Positions 11,851 through 23,300 of a DNA stretch of 64,000 bases are shown in pieces. A program made the position numbers and the translations under genes. The first letter of the stretch is position 1, and every line of letters starts with the position of its first letter. The stretch is from Eucommia ulmoides (taxonomy: Eukaryota > Streptophyta > Magnoliopsida > Garryales > Eucommiaceae): NCBI GenBank assembly GCA_016647705.1, contig CM028329.1, positions 61,211,231 to 61,275,230 on the forward strand. Reading direction: 5' to 3'. The notes below the pieces were generated by a model. It saw only the letters and a list, made by a program, of their open reading frames with translations, had not been told where the DNA came from and did not search any database.

Positions 11851-12865
11851 TAACAAAGAAGCTCCCAAGGCAATCCTTTTTAGGAAGAAGAAGAGTAGGG
11901 ATGACACTAGTTCGGTTTCAGTCTGTTTTCATATAAAATCAAAACCAAAACCAAAATAATTAGAAATATATCAAACTAATACTGCAACAAAAACCGTCGT
12001 TTTTTTTTTTAAATGGTTTTAAAACCAAACTATTTAAATTTATACAAAACCAAAACCAAAACTGTGAAACCGCAAAACTATTTAAGATTTTTCAATTTTA
12101 TAAAAACCTTAAACAAAACTAGAACCGTGAAATCGCGGACCGTTATTTTTTATATATAAACAAAAATATAACTAAAATATAAAATATTAATTCTAAAAAA
12201 TAAAATCAAATTACAAAATAATCATAATTAAAGTTTCTAAAATAAAAAAGAATGAAGGAACGGGCCGAATGACTGTAAAATTAGAAATGAAAATTATGAA
12301 AACCTAAGTCCTTTTACACCATATATATATGAGAGGGCTGAAAATATAAATAAAAAAAAAAATATACATATAATATATAGTTAAACTGTAAATATATATA
12401 TAAAAAAATAAGAGTATATATATAATAAAAATATATCTAAAATAACGGTTTCGCAGTTCGATTTTGTGGTTTCTATCTCAAAATCAAAATCAAAATTATT
12501 TCGGTTACTAATTTCAAAATCAAAACCGCAACCAAATCATTTAGTCAATTTTAAAACTGAACCATTCGGTTTGGTTTCTCGCAGTTAGGGGTGTGCGGCG
12601 GTCGGATTGGGGCGGTTTGGGCTAAAACCGTAGACCAAACCGTTACTATGCGGTTTAGACTATTTAGAACCGTGGACCGCCCAATAGTGTGCGGGTTGGG
12701 GCGGGTTGGAGTATGCGGGTTGGTTACTTCAAACCGTGAACCACCCAATAGTATGCGGTTTGAAACTAATTTCAAGTTGGCTACTTCAAATTGTGAACCG
12801 CCCATAGTATTATTGTTCAATTCACTCAAAGTAGTAAAAAAAAAAAAAAGAAAGTAAAATATAGA

Positions 12866-13150
12866 ATTGTTAAGAGGGCAAAATCCATTCATCCATTTGT
12901 AAAAACAGAAACAGAAATATGAAACAGAAACAAAGTTGTTAAGAGGGCAAAATTCATTCATCCCTTTGTAAAAATAGAAACATGAAACAGAGTTGTTAAG
13001 AGGCAAAAAAACTTAAGAGGGGAAAATCCATTCATCCCTTTGTAAAAACATAAACAAAAACATGAAGCAGAGTTGTTAAGAGGTAAAAAACTTAAGAGGG
13101 AAAACTCGATTCATCCCTTTGTAAAAATAGAAACAGAAACATGAAACAAA
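12866..13150. repeat. Tandem repeat inside the hAT element
   Basis: About four imperfect copies of a 60-90-base unit built on GTTGTTAAGAGGG, ATTCATCCCTTTGTAAAAA and AGAAACATGAAACAGA. Copy length varies because the middle copies contain an extra AAAAAACTTAAGAGGG segment. Confidence 0.8.
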
Positions 13151-13398
13151 AACAAGAATACAGACTGAAAAATTTGATCAAACAAGAACTTCATTCGTAG
13201 CTTCATTCGTAGATCAAAAAATTCATTCATCAAAAACTCAGAATATGAATATGAAAACTATGAAAACTAATCAGAACATAATATGAACAAGATAAGAACA
13301 GACTAAAAATATAATATGAACAGATGCATGAATGAATAAAATCAGACGAGAAAAGATCTACGACCAAATATCATAAACTAAAAGAAAATTGAACATAC

Positions 13399-13443
13399 TT
13401 GTTCTTCGGCTTCTTCCTTTTCGAAATTGTAGTCCGCACCCAT
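13399..13443 (-). pseudogene. First-exon-like fragment within the hAT element
   Basis: On the minus strand an ATG at 13443 opens a 15-codon frame (MGADYNFEKEEAEEQ) that ends exactly at a donor-like GAACAA|GTATGTTC. About 250 bases upstream (to about 13,700) look like a plant 5' UTR: pyrimidine-rich, with no A-rich repeats. This may be a host first exon captured by the transposon, or the relic of the element's own first exon. The protein is not recognised. Confidence 0.4.
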
Positions 13444-14354
13444 AATTGAAACAATTGGAAGCTAAACAAAGGAAAGAAGTCAAGATTTAAGAACAAATCT
13501 ATTTCCAATTTCTGCCTTCGAATTTGTAGGTCACACATCATCGATTATGGAATTATAAGGTATTAGGGTTTGAATTGATTTCCAATTAGCCTTTGGAAAG
13601 AACTAATTAGGAAGAAATTGGATTTTCGGTGAATGAATTAGGAAAGAAACAAGTAGATTTAGGGCAAGAAACAAATTAGGAAGAAAGAGGTTTCACGGGA
13701 TAAGAAGTCAGCGATGCACAATGGAATGGAATGAACTGTGATTATGTGAACTGTGATAACCTTTTTCATCAGTTAAATGCTTAAATCGGGCGGGGTGGGC
13801 GGGTTGACCCGCTACAAAAAATACTAACCCGTCACCCGTCCGCGCATTGCGCGGGTTGAGGCTTTAACACCCGCGCAATGCGCGGGTTACTGGCGGGCGG
13901 CTCTATTATCGGATCGGTTTGGCGGTTTGGGGCGGTTTGGTGGTTTCACCCAAACCACTGCACACCCCTACTCGCAGTTATTCATCAGTTCGGTTTTTTG
14001 TAGGATCTTTAGAGAAGAGAGGGTGTTTTGGTCATTAAAAATATTACATCTGGCCGTACAACTAAACCACATAGGGCTGTTTTAGGAAATTCGAAAATAT
14101 TCTACAGACAAAAGAGAGAGAAAAAGAAAACAAAACTCTCTCTCTAAAAATAGACAGCCCACGCTCTTCCGTTACTCCACCATGAGCCTGAACCCACTCC
14201 GCATCATCTGCTTCACTCTTCCCCCTTCCACCGCCATTTTTGTGTTTTCGAAGAACTTGGGATTCTGTCATTTTTGTGTTTTTTCGAACAACCGCCACCA
14301 GTAAACCCGCTAGGCGCTGGATTTCTTGGAATCTGAGTTTTTGAAAAGATTTTA

Positions 14355-17300
14355 ATGGAGAAACAGAGGAGTTTCTCCATTAAACCCACTAGATTCCTGG
14401 TTTTCTCCTTCACGATCTCCTTCTCTCTGATATTTCTAACTTCTTTCACCATCTGGGTTCTCAATATCTCGCCGCCGATCGGTCGAGAAACCCATTTTCA
14501 GTTCAACAAACGGGCACTCAATTTGGATCTCAAGAAACCCTTGAGTGCGCAGGGCTTGGCCGGTTTCAGTTCAGATTTCTCTTCGATTCTGATCGGAACC
14601 CAGTTTTTGAGGCCCGGAAATGGCTCCGAGTTCGTTTCCGGTTCGAATTCCGACGGCCTTCCCGGAAGGGAAAGTGAAGAAGCGACGCCGGCGTCGGCAC
14701 CGGAGTCAAATGAAGAAACAACTGAAGGAGTTCATAGTGGAGTGAGGAATTCGATTCTGATCGGAACCCAGGTTTTGAGGCCCGGAAATGGCTCCGATTT
14801 CGTTTCCAGTTCGAATCCCGACGGCCTTCCCGGAAGGGAAAGTGAAGAAGCGACGCCGGCGCCGGAATCAAATGAAGAACCAACTGAAAGAGATGTTCAT
14901 AGTGGTAATTCTACAATTTTCAACTCAAATCTCTCTGTAAATACTGCGAATAATTCGATTCTGCTCCATACCCAGTTCATAATTCATGAAAACACTTCTG
15001 GGTTGTCAAGGAATTCAGATTTTGAGTCGATTAAGAGAGGAAATGAAGAGGAATTGTACATAGAACATTCAAGAACACAGAACATCTCTGATTCATCACT
15101 TGAGAAAACAGGAAATTTAAGTGAAAAAAGTTGTGATTTGACAAAAGGAAAATGGATGTTTGATGAGAGCTACCCATTGTACACAAATGGTTCTTGTCCT
15201 TTCATAGATGAAGGCTTCAATTGTGAGGCTAATGGGAGGTTTGACAAGGATTACATGAAATGGAGATGGCAGCCTCAAGATTGTGATATTCCAAGGTACT
15301 TCATTACTCATCTCATATTTGTTTTAATCCCGCAAAATTGAAAATGTTTTTAATGACTCTGGACAAAAAATGGATAGCGTTAAGCACACGATCTTCTAAT
15401 TGGGATATTTTCATCATTTCATTAATCGGCCAAACCTAAGATGTTTCCTAATATTTTCTTGTTAATAGTTTTGGTTTCTCGCATTCATTTTCGGATGAAT
15501 CTTGTTAGGGGAAAACGTCTCACGATTAGTGCACTAATGAAATGACGAAACCATGGCCATGGGCTAAGTACAAAAAAAATTCATCTACAATCATTAACAA
15601 CAACGTTTTTAATTTTATGTGATTAAAACAAATGTGAAACTTAAAGGATTATATGTGCAATTTGATAAATCTCAGGGTGTGCATAGACATCATCCCGTCC
15701 GAAGTTAAACTTCATGGTATTGAGACATCTTAGATCATTTCCAACGACAATTCCTATATTATTGTTAAAATAGGGAATAAAACTAATTAGAAGGGAAAAA
15801 ACGATGTAACTATTTTAACAAAAAAGCATTTTTTTTTGTATATATGTATTCAATATATTGAAAACTAGCATATACCCTTTGCCTAAAGGCACAGGTGCAA
15901 CTCATTAGCATCTAAATTTAATTTTGTATTATAACTCTTAAATGACTATCATTCTTGAACTGCACTAAAAATCGCACACCAAACAAATCTTAATGTACAG
16001 TACTAAAATCAATTTAATTGTCACATCAATACTGAAGTCTATAAAAATTTTTAAATGAAATGGGGCGAGAAAATGTCACAAATAGAGACAAAAAATGGGG
16101 GAAAGCAAATATGGTTTCCCTAAAATAGAGAAATAATTTAGGTAATTTATTAAAGGCCGAGAGAGGATTCCAACCCCTCAATTTTTCAAAATTTTCATTA
16201 TTATCCCTATACTTTTTTTAAAAAAAAATCAATTAAAATCTCTTAAAAATTATATTAGCCCCCCTGAATTATAAAAATATCTAGCGAATTACCTAAAAAA
16301 AGTTTACTCCCTCTCCCCCCAACTAATTTTCTGAATCTGCCGCTAACTATAGCATATCTCATGAAACGTTTTAATAGGTTTAATGCAACAAATTTCTTGG
16401 AGTTAATCGAAGGGAAGAGGCTAGTTTTCGTGGGAGATTCGATCAACAGGAATCAATGGGAGTCCATGTTGTGTTTGTTAATGGGAGCTATCAAAGATCC
16501 GAGGAGAGTTTACGAGACCCGGGGCCGAAAAATCACAAAAGAGAAAGGGAATTACAGTTTCAAATTTGTGGTAATCATGTTTTCCTTTTAGGGTGCGTTT
16601 GGGTAAAGATAAATTAGATTTTGTAGATTTTTCTTCGGGTTTTCGACACTTTGCACCCCTGAAGTTTGACCATTATCTCACTTTAGTCCTAGTAATTTTA
16701 ATTTGAACACAACACACCTTAAAATTTCTTGATCATCCCACTTCGATCCAAATCATTAAAAATCAAACGGTCATGTGTCACGCACCTAATTTTTTTAAGG
16801 GGTTTAATGGGCACTTTCAGCCTACTTCATCCACAATTTTTCTGGAACCCCCCATTCCGCCCCAAAATACACACACACACACATGTTTGTGTGTATGTAT
16901 GTGTCTATTCCTAATTGTTTGGGTGGGGAGAATGGGGAAAAAGCTAGAAAAACGTATAAAGCCCCTTAAAAACAGTCAAATGTGATGGACGTGTCTGTTT
17001 ATCATCCAAACTTATAATGTGGATTGTAGAAACCTAATGGGCCTAACTCAATCTCGAAAGCCGCCTTCAAAGATGAGGATTGCCCTAGATCTCATATATA
17101 GCTCAGGATCAGGATGTGGGATGGATTAAACACGGATAATCATTTGGACGAAAGTGGGATGATTAGAAAATTTCAGGGTATATATATTCAAAGTGAGATA
17201 TTAACATCAAGGGTGCAAAAATTTTACAAATTCCTCTTCTCGAAATCAAATGCGCTCACCCAAACGCACCCTTACAATACATTCTTGTTCGGTTTGTAGC

Positions 17301-18772
17301 ACCATGTTACAATTTTTTATTTTTTATTTTTCAGGATTATAAGTGTACAATAGAATACTATGTGACCCATTTTCTAGTTCATGAAACTAAGGCTAGGGTT
17401 GGCAAGAAAAGAGTACAAACCTTGAGAATAGATGCTGTTGACAAGGGCTCATCAAGGTGGAAAGGAGCTGATGTTTTGGTGTTCAACACTGCCCATTGGT
17501 GGAATCATCACAAAACCAAGGCAGGGTGAGTTCCATTTTTTTAGACAATTTATATTTCATTTGCTGATGTTAGATTTATGTCCTATATTGATCACATCAG
17601 AGTACCCAAACCACTGTAACTGTATAAATCAAAGAAGCTACTCCACTTAATACCATATGGTTTTAAGTTGGAACCTTCAAACATGGTATTAAAGTCAACG
17701 TTATGGGAATTCACCTCTCTTCCCTCGTAGTCAAATCATCTGTGCAAATCGGAGGTTGTACTTAAGGGCGGGTGTTAGATTCCTATCCTACATCGATCAC
17801 TTGAAAGTACCCAAATTATTATATAAATCAAATGACCTACTCCGTTTAGGACCATATGGTTAATTGGGCTAATTACATTTTTGGTCATCTTAGTTTTAAT
17901 AAGTGTTCTATTAAGTCCTTCAACTTCCGAACAAAACAACATTAGCATATCACTTGATACGTCATACCCGTTGAATATTTTTTCCTCATAAGTTACACCC
18001 TGAACTATACGTTACCCTCAACAATTTATGATTGTTGCGTTCTTCCTTCGTGCTTCATGCCTCTCGCTTTCAGGCGAGTTTTCATCCATCTGCGCGTATA
18101 TTGTAAATGAAACATGGTTAACTACCAAAAAAAGGATCCGTTTTAGATCAAATATTACATTTTTAATGTTACACGATTATCAAATCCATCGATCTTGTGA
18201 CAGGATTAACTACTACCAAGAAAAAGACCAAGTTCATCCCCGTCTCGAGGCTTCAACAGCATTCCAAAGAGCAATGACCACTTGGGCGTCATGGGTTGAT
18301 AAGAACATCAATCCGAGAAAAACCCAAGTTTTCTTTCGAAGTTCTTCACCTTCCCATTTCAGGTTTTTTTTTTTTTTTGCTTAAACTCGAAAACATATTC
18401 TTATTTTTCAAACCTTCTTGTGTAAATCCCGGGTTTTGTTTTGATAGGGGAGGTCAATGGAATGAAGGCGGTCATTGCCAAGAGGCTTCTCGACCCATCA
18501 ACAAAACTTTGGAAATCCGGTACTCTGAAAAGAGTACGATTTTGGGGGAAACGATTAGACAGATGAAAACGCCGGTGATTTTTTTGAATGTAACTAGGTT
18601 GTCCGGGTATCGGATAGACGGTCATCCATCAGTTTATGGAAGGAAAAAAGGGGCCATCAGATCTGGTGTTCAAGATTGCAGCCATTGGTGTCTTCCTGGT
18701 GTTCCTGATACTTGGAATCAGTTGTTGTATTACCATTTGTTGCTTAAAGCAAGAGGAACTTTTGTACAGTGA
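14355..18772 (+). CDS. TRICHOME BIREFRINGENCE-LIKE (TBL) O-acetyltransferase
   Basis: Five exons: 14355-15295, 16378-16570, 17335-17525, 18204-18362 and 18448-18772. All are GT-AG and in phase, giving 602 residues. Layout: a short cytosolic N-terminus, one membrane anchor (about 13-35), a long Ser/Glu-rich stem (40-260), then the TBL and PC-esterase regions. The TBL segment starts around [17 protein letters not shown]. The esterase GDS is at 333-335 ([16 protein letters not shown]), with DCSHWCLPG near the C-terminus giving the paired DxxH (D571, H574). Family members acetylate wall polysaccharides in the Golgi. The long stem and length resemble the TBR/TBL1-2 subgroup, but the substrate (pectin, xylan or other) is not certain. 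Exon 1 contains an in-frame 56-codon tandem duplication. Introns 1-3 each hold small transposons. Confidence 0.92.
14583..14905 (+). repeat. In-frame 168-bp tandem duplication in TBL exon 1
   Basis: The sequence beginning TCGATTCTGATCGGAACCCA recurs exactly 168 bases later (14583 and 14751). Each unit encodes SILIGTQ-LRPGNGS-FVS, then [14 protein letters not shown] and a PESNEE segment ending VHSG. The second unit is a few residues shorter in the APES region and has an extra RD before VHSG. Both lie in the lumenal stem, before the catalytic domain. High identity implies a recent event. Confidence 0.9.
15325..15725. mobile_element. Degenerate MULE-type MITE in TBL intron 1
   Basis: Interior landmarks match the intact copies at 20,758, 40,434 and 44,241: GGGATATTTTCATCATTTCA, CTAAGATGTTTCC, CATTAACAACAACGTTTTTA, GAAACAAATGTGAAACTTAA-like DNA and TAAATCTCAGGGTGTGCATA. 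The outer inverted ends are eroded, and no target duplication is visible. Confidence 0.5.
16591..17271. mobile_element. PIF/Harbinger-like MITE with nested MITE in TBL intron 2
   Basis: Terminal inverted repeats GGGTGCGTTTGGGTAAAG (16591) and CTCACCCAAACGCACCC (ending 17271) are flanked by a 3-bp duplication TTA (16588-16590, 17272-17274), typical of Tourist/PIF elements. The middle (16,639-17,225) is a second element with its own inverted ends, so one transposon landed in another. A short (CA)n/(TG)n run lies at 16868-16900. Confidence 0.75.
16639..17225. mobile_element. 0.5-kb MITE (family 1), nested copy
   Basis: The left end reads CGACACTTTGCACCCCTGAA then GTTTGACCATTATCTCAC; the right end carries the inverse (ATCAAGGGTGCAAAAATTTT). 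Interior landmarks include ACGGTCATGTGTCACGCACC. Other copies are at 19,560-20,040, 44,842-45,348 and 60,315-60,700. No coding capacity. Confidence 0.7.
17569..17869 (+). mobile_element. TRIM retroelement in TBL intron 3
   Basis: Two direct repeats start TGTTAGATT at 17569 and TGTTAGATT at 17773 and share GATCAC, AGTACCCAAA, ATATAAATCAAA-like and ACCATATGGTT blocks. The first repeat ends CAAACA and is followed at once by TGGTATTAAAG (17694), a decayed form of the initiator-Met tRNA primer-binding site TGGTATCAGAG. LTRs of about 100-125 bp and no coding interior fit a TRIM. The second LTR is truncated. Confidence 0.65.
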
Positions 18773-20283
18773 ATTCCTCTCTATTTTCTTCAATCAATGT
18801 ATTCTTTTTCTTTTCTTTTTTTCCACACAAAAACACAGATAGTATGTATATAAATAGTGGGTTGATTTGTATTGCATTTATTTCTCTCATATCTTCTCAC
18901 TGGGTTACTAATTCTCACACTCGAGAGACTTTGCCAGGAAAAATCCCAATCCATGGATCCCGTTGTCTTTCTCTGTCAATCACGTTTTAAACAAGTCAAA
19001 TTAGGCAAGAAACAACTCGGGTAATGAACTCATTAAAAATAAGGGTGTTTATCGGAGGGTCCTCTTTTGGACATATTGAAATATATGGACAGATTTGTAC
19101 CTAAACATCAGGTACACTCTATATTTACAGCCCTAATAATTTACACAAATATATATTTTGAAATTTTAGTGCAGTTATCATAATCAACCAATTTAAAACG
19201 TGTATTGTAAAATCACCCAATTAATTACTTTATAATTATTTTTTTCATCAACAAATTATATTGAAATAATCGTCTATTTTTTATTTATTTTTTATTTTAA
19301 AATGATATGCTAATTGAGTGTTTTGGATCGAAGAAAAAAAACCACATTCATGTTAAATTCAATGCAATATATTTATTTTAGTGGTTGAATACAACTATGT
19401 TGAATTCAACACATCAATTCAAATTTACATAAGGTTTGTAACCTGATTTGTTTGGAATGTAACTAGGTTTTTTAACACAATTATATTGAATATAACACTA
19501 AAATACGATCAACATTAAAGAGGGAGTTCTTTGCTGTGATTTCATCTCATATATACTCTCCGTTAATTGTAGGAGTTTTAACACATTGTACACTTGAAAT
19601 TTTACTAGAATCTAACTTTGGTCTCCATGATTTCAATTTGAACAGATATAAAACCTTTCAGTCTAAAATTTTAATGAGGATAATGACTTGGAATGCAATG
19701 GGACAATCAGGTGTGCATGATCGTTTTTACGTGACTTTATGAACATTTTTACCATCTTTCTTATCTCCCATTCTCTTTCCTGCATAAATACTTTGAAATA
19801 TACATGCGCGCGCGTGTACAAGATATTTTGTAAAGAATAATAGACGAGGTTGAAAATACCCTTAAGGTCATCTTAAACGCAAGTGGTGGTATGCAAGATA
19901 GTAACGAAGCTATTAATTAGGACTGAAGCGAGATTATTATGAAACTCCAGGGTGTCATGTATTCGATTTGAAACTACACGGACGAAAGTGAAATAATGGT
20001 CAAATTTCAAGGGTGCAAAGTATCAAAACCCTTGTAAAACATTTTTTTACTACAGCCATGAAAGTATTACATCATTTATACACAGAAATACATACATACT
20101 TGCTTCTATACATATTTTCAATTTCATGAGGTTTATTCATTGATGAAAGCTCTTACCTTATTTAGAAGACCAACTAATCCTTCTTCAACCTGTAAAATGT
20201 TCAAAATCCCAGCACACCGACCTATAGATACATACTTTCTATATTCACGTGCTACTAGCAAACCTATATATGCAATGCATGCA

Positions 20284-20324
<41 letters not shown>

Positions 20325-20330
20325 AATAAT
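18773..20330. other. Intergenic between convergent TBL and SWN genes
   Basis: The first 250 bases probably hold the TBL 3' UTR. 19,100-19,500 is AT-rich with ATTCAACA-type repeats. A family-1 MITE occupies about 19,560-20,040 (right end TTTCAAGGGTGCAAAGTATC). An (AT)n microsatellite lies at 20,285-20,321, directly downstream of the SWN stop codon. Confidence 0.6.
19560..20040. mobile_element. 0.5-kb MITE (family 1)
   Basis: It shares the right end GGTCAAATTTCAAGGGTGCA with the copies in TBL intron 2 and at 44,842. The left end (TTTTAACACATTGTACACTT, then GAAATTTTACTAGAATC) is diverged. It lies downstream of both convergent genes. Confidence 0.55.
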
Positions 20331-23300
20331 TCAAGATTGGTGTTTACGTGGTCGGCCGTGGGAAATTGATGAATCATAAAGTTTAGAACCCTCGGGTTTG
20401 CGAGCCCAAATAGGTGCTTGGTCGGGGCCATAACGATAGTCGTAGAAAAGCTCCTCACTAGCTTCCATGTGTTCCTTGGCAAAAATGCCGACTCGATGAT
20501 CACCAGCAACCAACATTACCTAACAAGTATGAATTACTATTATTCATATATAGCAACAGAAAGGATTTCAATTGGAAATTTATAAAAAAAATAGCGCATA
20601 CCTTTGCATAGCAGTTTGGGTTCGACGAGTGATTTGCAAATTTTAGTTTGTCTCCCTTACGGTAAGCATCGAGGACATACTGCAACAAAATCTACAGTTA
20701 ATATGGACAATAGTTTATAATGCCTCCATTTATTATCAAGATTTCAGTTAGATTGCCAGGAAAATTATAATTTTGGTCCCTAAAGTACGGGGTGGGTGTC
20801 TATGTGAACCCTGAAGTTTGCCAGAATTGCACATTTGGTTGCTCAAGTTTCGCATTTGTTCAATCCCCCAAAATTCAAAATGTTGTTAAAGATCTTGGAT
20901 GGAAATTAAGTCTTGATCAGCACGTGGCCTCTTGATGGGAATATTTTTGTCATTTCATCACTCCACTAAAGCTTAGATAACGATTAGTCTGAAGAATGAA
21001 AGAGGAAATCTGAATCATCGTCAGGGGAAAACGTATTAGGTTTAGTAGACTGATAAAATAACGAAAATATCCCGCTAGAAAAACATGTGCTGAGCACAAT
21101 CTATTTTCCATCTAAAATCATCAACAACATTTTCAATTTTTACGGGATTGAAACAAATGTAGAACTTGAGGGATCAATCGGCAATTTGGCAACCCTCAAG
21201 GTCCACATAGACACACATCCCATACTTCAGGGACAAAAAATGTATTTTTCCCGTAGATTGCCTCTAATGCTTCCCAATCTTGTTCATATTTCTAGTTTGA
21301 GAGCTTTTCTTTCTATTTGAGAAAAAAATACTATGAACCATCCCCCTAGCATCAAAAGCCGATCGAGAAATAAATGGTCGAGTATGAAATTAAGCAATGA
21401 ATTTGTCACTTGCCTGATCGTTCAAGTCAAAAAGAAACGACGAATTAGCACGATCATAAATTTTTCCACGCTTATCTGCTTCCCGGTGTGAGATCAGTTC
21501 ACCAGTGTATTCCCCAAGATAATCATTCTTGTTTACAGGGTTCTGAAACCGTGTAATCAAATCGACTAAGCAAATACACAAGCAACTGTAAAATGTAATC
21601 AGAAAGAGGAAAAGAAGAGATGCTTTATAGTCCTACCTTCAGAAAGGCTCCCCATCCCGCGACATCTGATTTTGATAAGAGTATCTGCAAAAGATAAGAA
21701 GAAATAGAGAAGTTCTATAAAACAACCAAATACTGGTTTGTTTCACTTTTCCAACATTGTTACCTGTTTTCAAAACTCAAAATGCTACTATTTCTCTTGT
21801 AACAACACAATTCAAAAACACTTTTACAAAACAATCTTTACAATACTCAATCCATCATATCGCTTATTTTTGTTGAATCTCACACTGATGTTGGGCCCCC
21901 GATATATGTTCGCAGTAGTTTGGTAAAATCCACCCTGCGCATGAGGGAGCGTGTTAAATCCCACAACGTTTGCGTTACCTGATCCTAAGCCATATATAAG
22001 TCTAGAGACAATCCTGCTGGAAAGAGGAGGATTACCTAATGCAGGATCAGATAACACAAGCAATGTGGGATTCAACAATTTTTAAGATTATAATTGTATT
22101 ATTTTATAAATTGAATTTTAACTTAGTTCTTTTTATCTTTGTTTTTTATTTCTACACAAATTTTTTATTCTAAATTCACCCAACAAATATCGTTATTATC
22201 TCTCTTTTTCAAGATGCTATTTCAATCAATCAAATCTCACTTTTACTATTCAAATTTTTAACACATTATCAATAAATATTTTCTTTTTCAAAACTAAACC
22301 AACAACTCATCACAATTTTCAAAAACCATGTAAAAAAAACTGTTTTCAAAATTATCGAAAACAATTTTAAAAAAACTGAATGAAACAACGCCTAAATATT
22401 TCATGTAGTTGATGTCACATTTAAATCCTGCAATTGTACCCTCTGCTGTTGTCTCAGAAGGAGTCTCATATTTCCGCATTGGCCATCTCCTCGTTTGGCT
22501 GGCTCACCTAATGAACCATCTCCACAACTGTAAGCAAATAATATGTCATTTCAGAAACATCCCATTCAACAAGCGAAACAATATGACAAAGTGTAATTCC
22601 TACTAGCGGCAATGTTTTATTTTTTCCCCATCTTAGAAAGCCAATAATTAGGAAATTAAAAGATACTAGTACATAATATGTGGAAGAAAACTCATCACCT
22701 AACCCAACAATTACGGCAAACATCCGGGTCACATTCTCGCCCTGCAGCAAAGCACGGGCATTGTCGGCTTCTGCATTGACTCTTTGCACAGTGGCATCCT
22801 CTAAAACGATTTTTGCAGCTCTTTGAGCACCTGAAATATTTCACTCGCACATCACTTCTTGAGAAAGAAATACATATGAATGAACTTTTAGTTAGATTTA
22901 TCTCACAGCGGATGTGGAAGGAGTTGGTGGTTAGGTAATAAGTGTGAGGGAAAACATCACCTTATGAGATAGCTATTGGGGTTGAGAGAGGTCCAAAACC
23001 ACCCTACATTGGTATCAGAGTCCAAGTTATAACAACTCTAACCCAATAGCCACAAAGGGAGAGACTAAGTCGAGAGTTAGCCGACCAAAGGCTCGATATG
23101 TGAGAGGAAGATTATTAAGTTTATCCCACATCGGATGTGGGAGGGGTTGGTACTCAAGTTATAATTGTGAGGGAAAACCTCACCTCATGAGTTAGCTTTT
23201 GGGGTTGAGAGAGGTCCAAGACCATCCTACACTTTTGGTTACACACACAAAAAAAAAAAAAAATCAACGTTGCATTAAAAAATATGAAGCGGCTTATGAG

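Larger units (their letters stand above)
9521..12585. other. Intergenic, AT-rich, MITE-bearing region
   Basis: No gene recognised. Contents: a short (GGATTT)n run near 9583-9602, the repeat-like stretch 9,700-10,050, two MITE copies (10,372-10,705 and 11,555-11,850), and a degraded fragment near 11,215-11,385 that resembles the interior of the 0.5-kb MULE-type MITE described at 20,758. From 11,900 to 12,585 the DNA is dominated by degenerate AAACCAAAACC-type repeats. Confidence 0.6.
12586..13970. mobile_element. Non-autonomous hAT-type transposon, complete
   Basis: The terminal inverted repeats are TAGGGGTGTGC at 12586 and GCACACCCCTA ending at 13970. The element is flanked by a perfect 8-bp target duplication CTCGCAGT (12578-12585 and 13971-13978), which is diagnostic for hAT elements. 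Subterminal regions are rich in GGGCGGGTTGG/GCGGTTTGG repeats, like other plant hAT elements. No transposase frame is present. The interior carries a tandem repeat (12,866-13,150) and a leader/exon-like segment (13,399-13,700). Confidence 0.85.
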
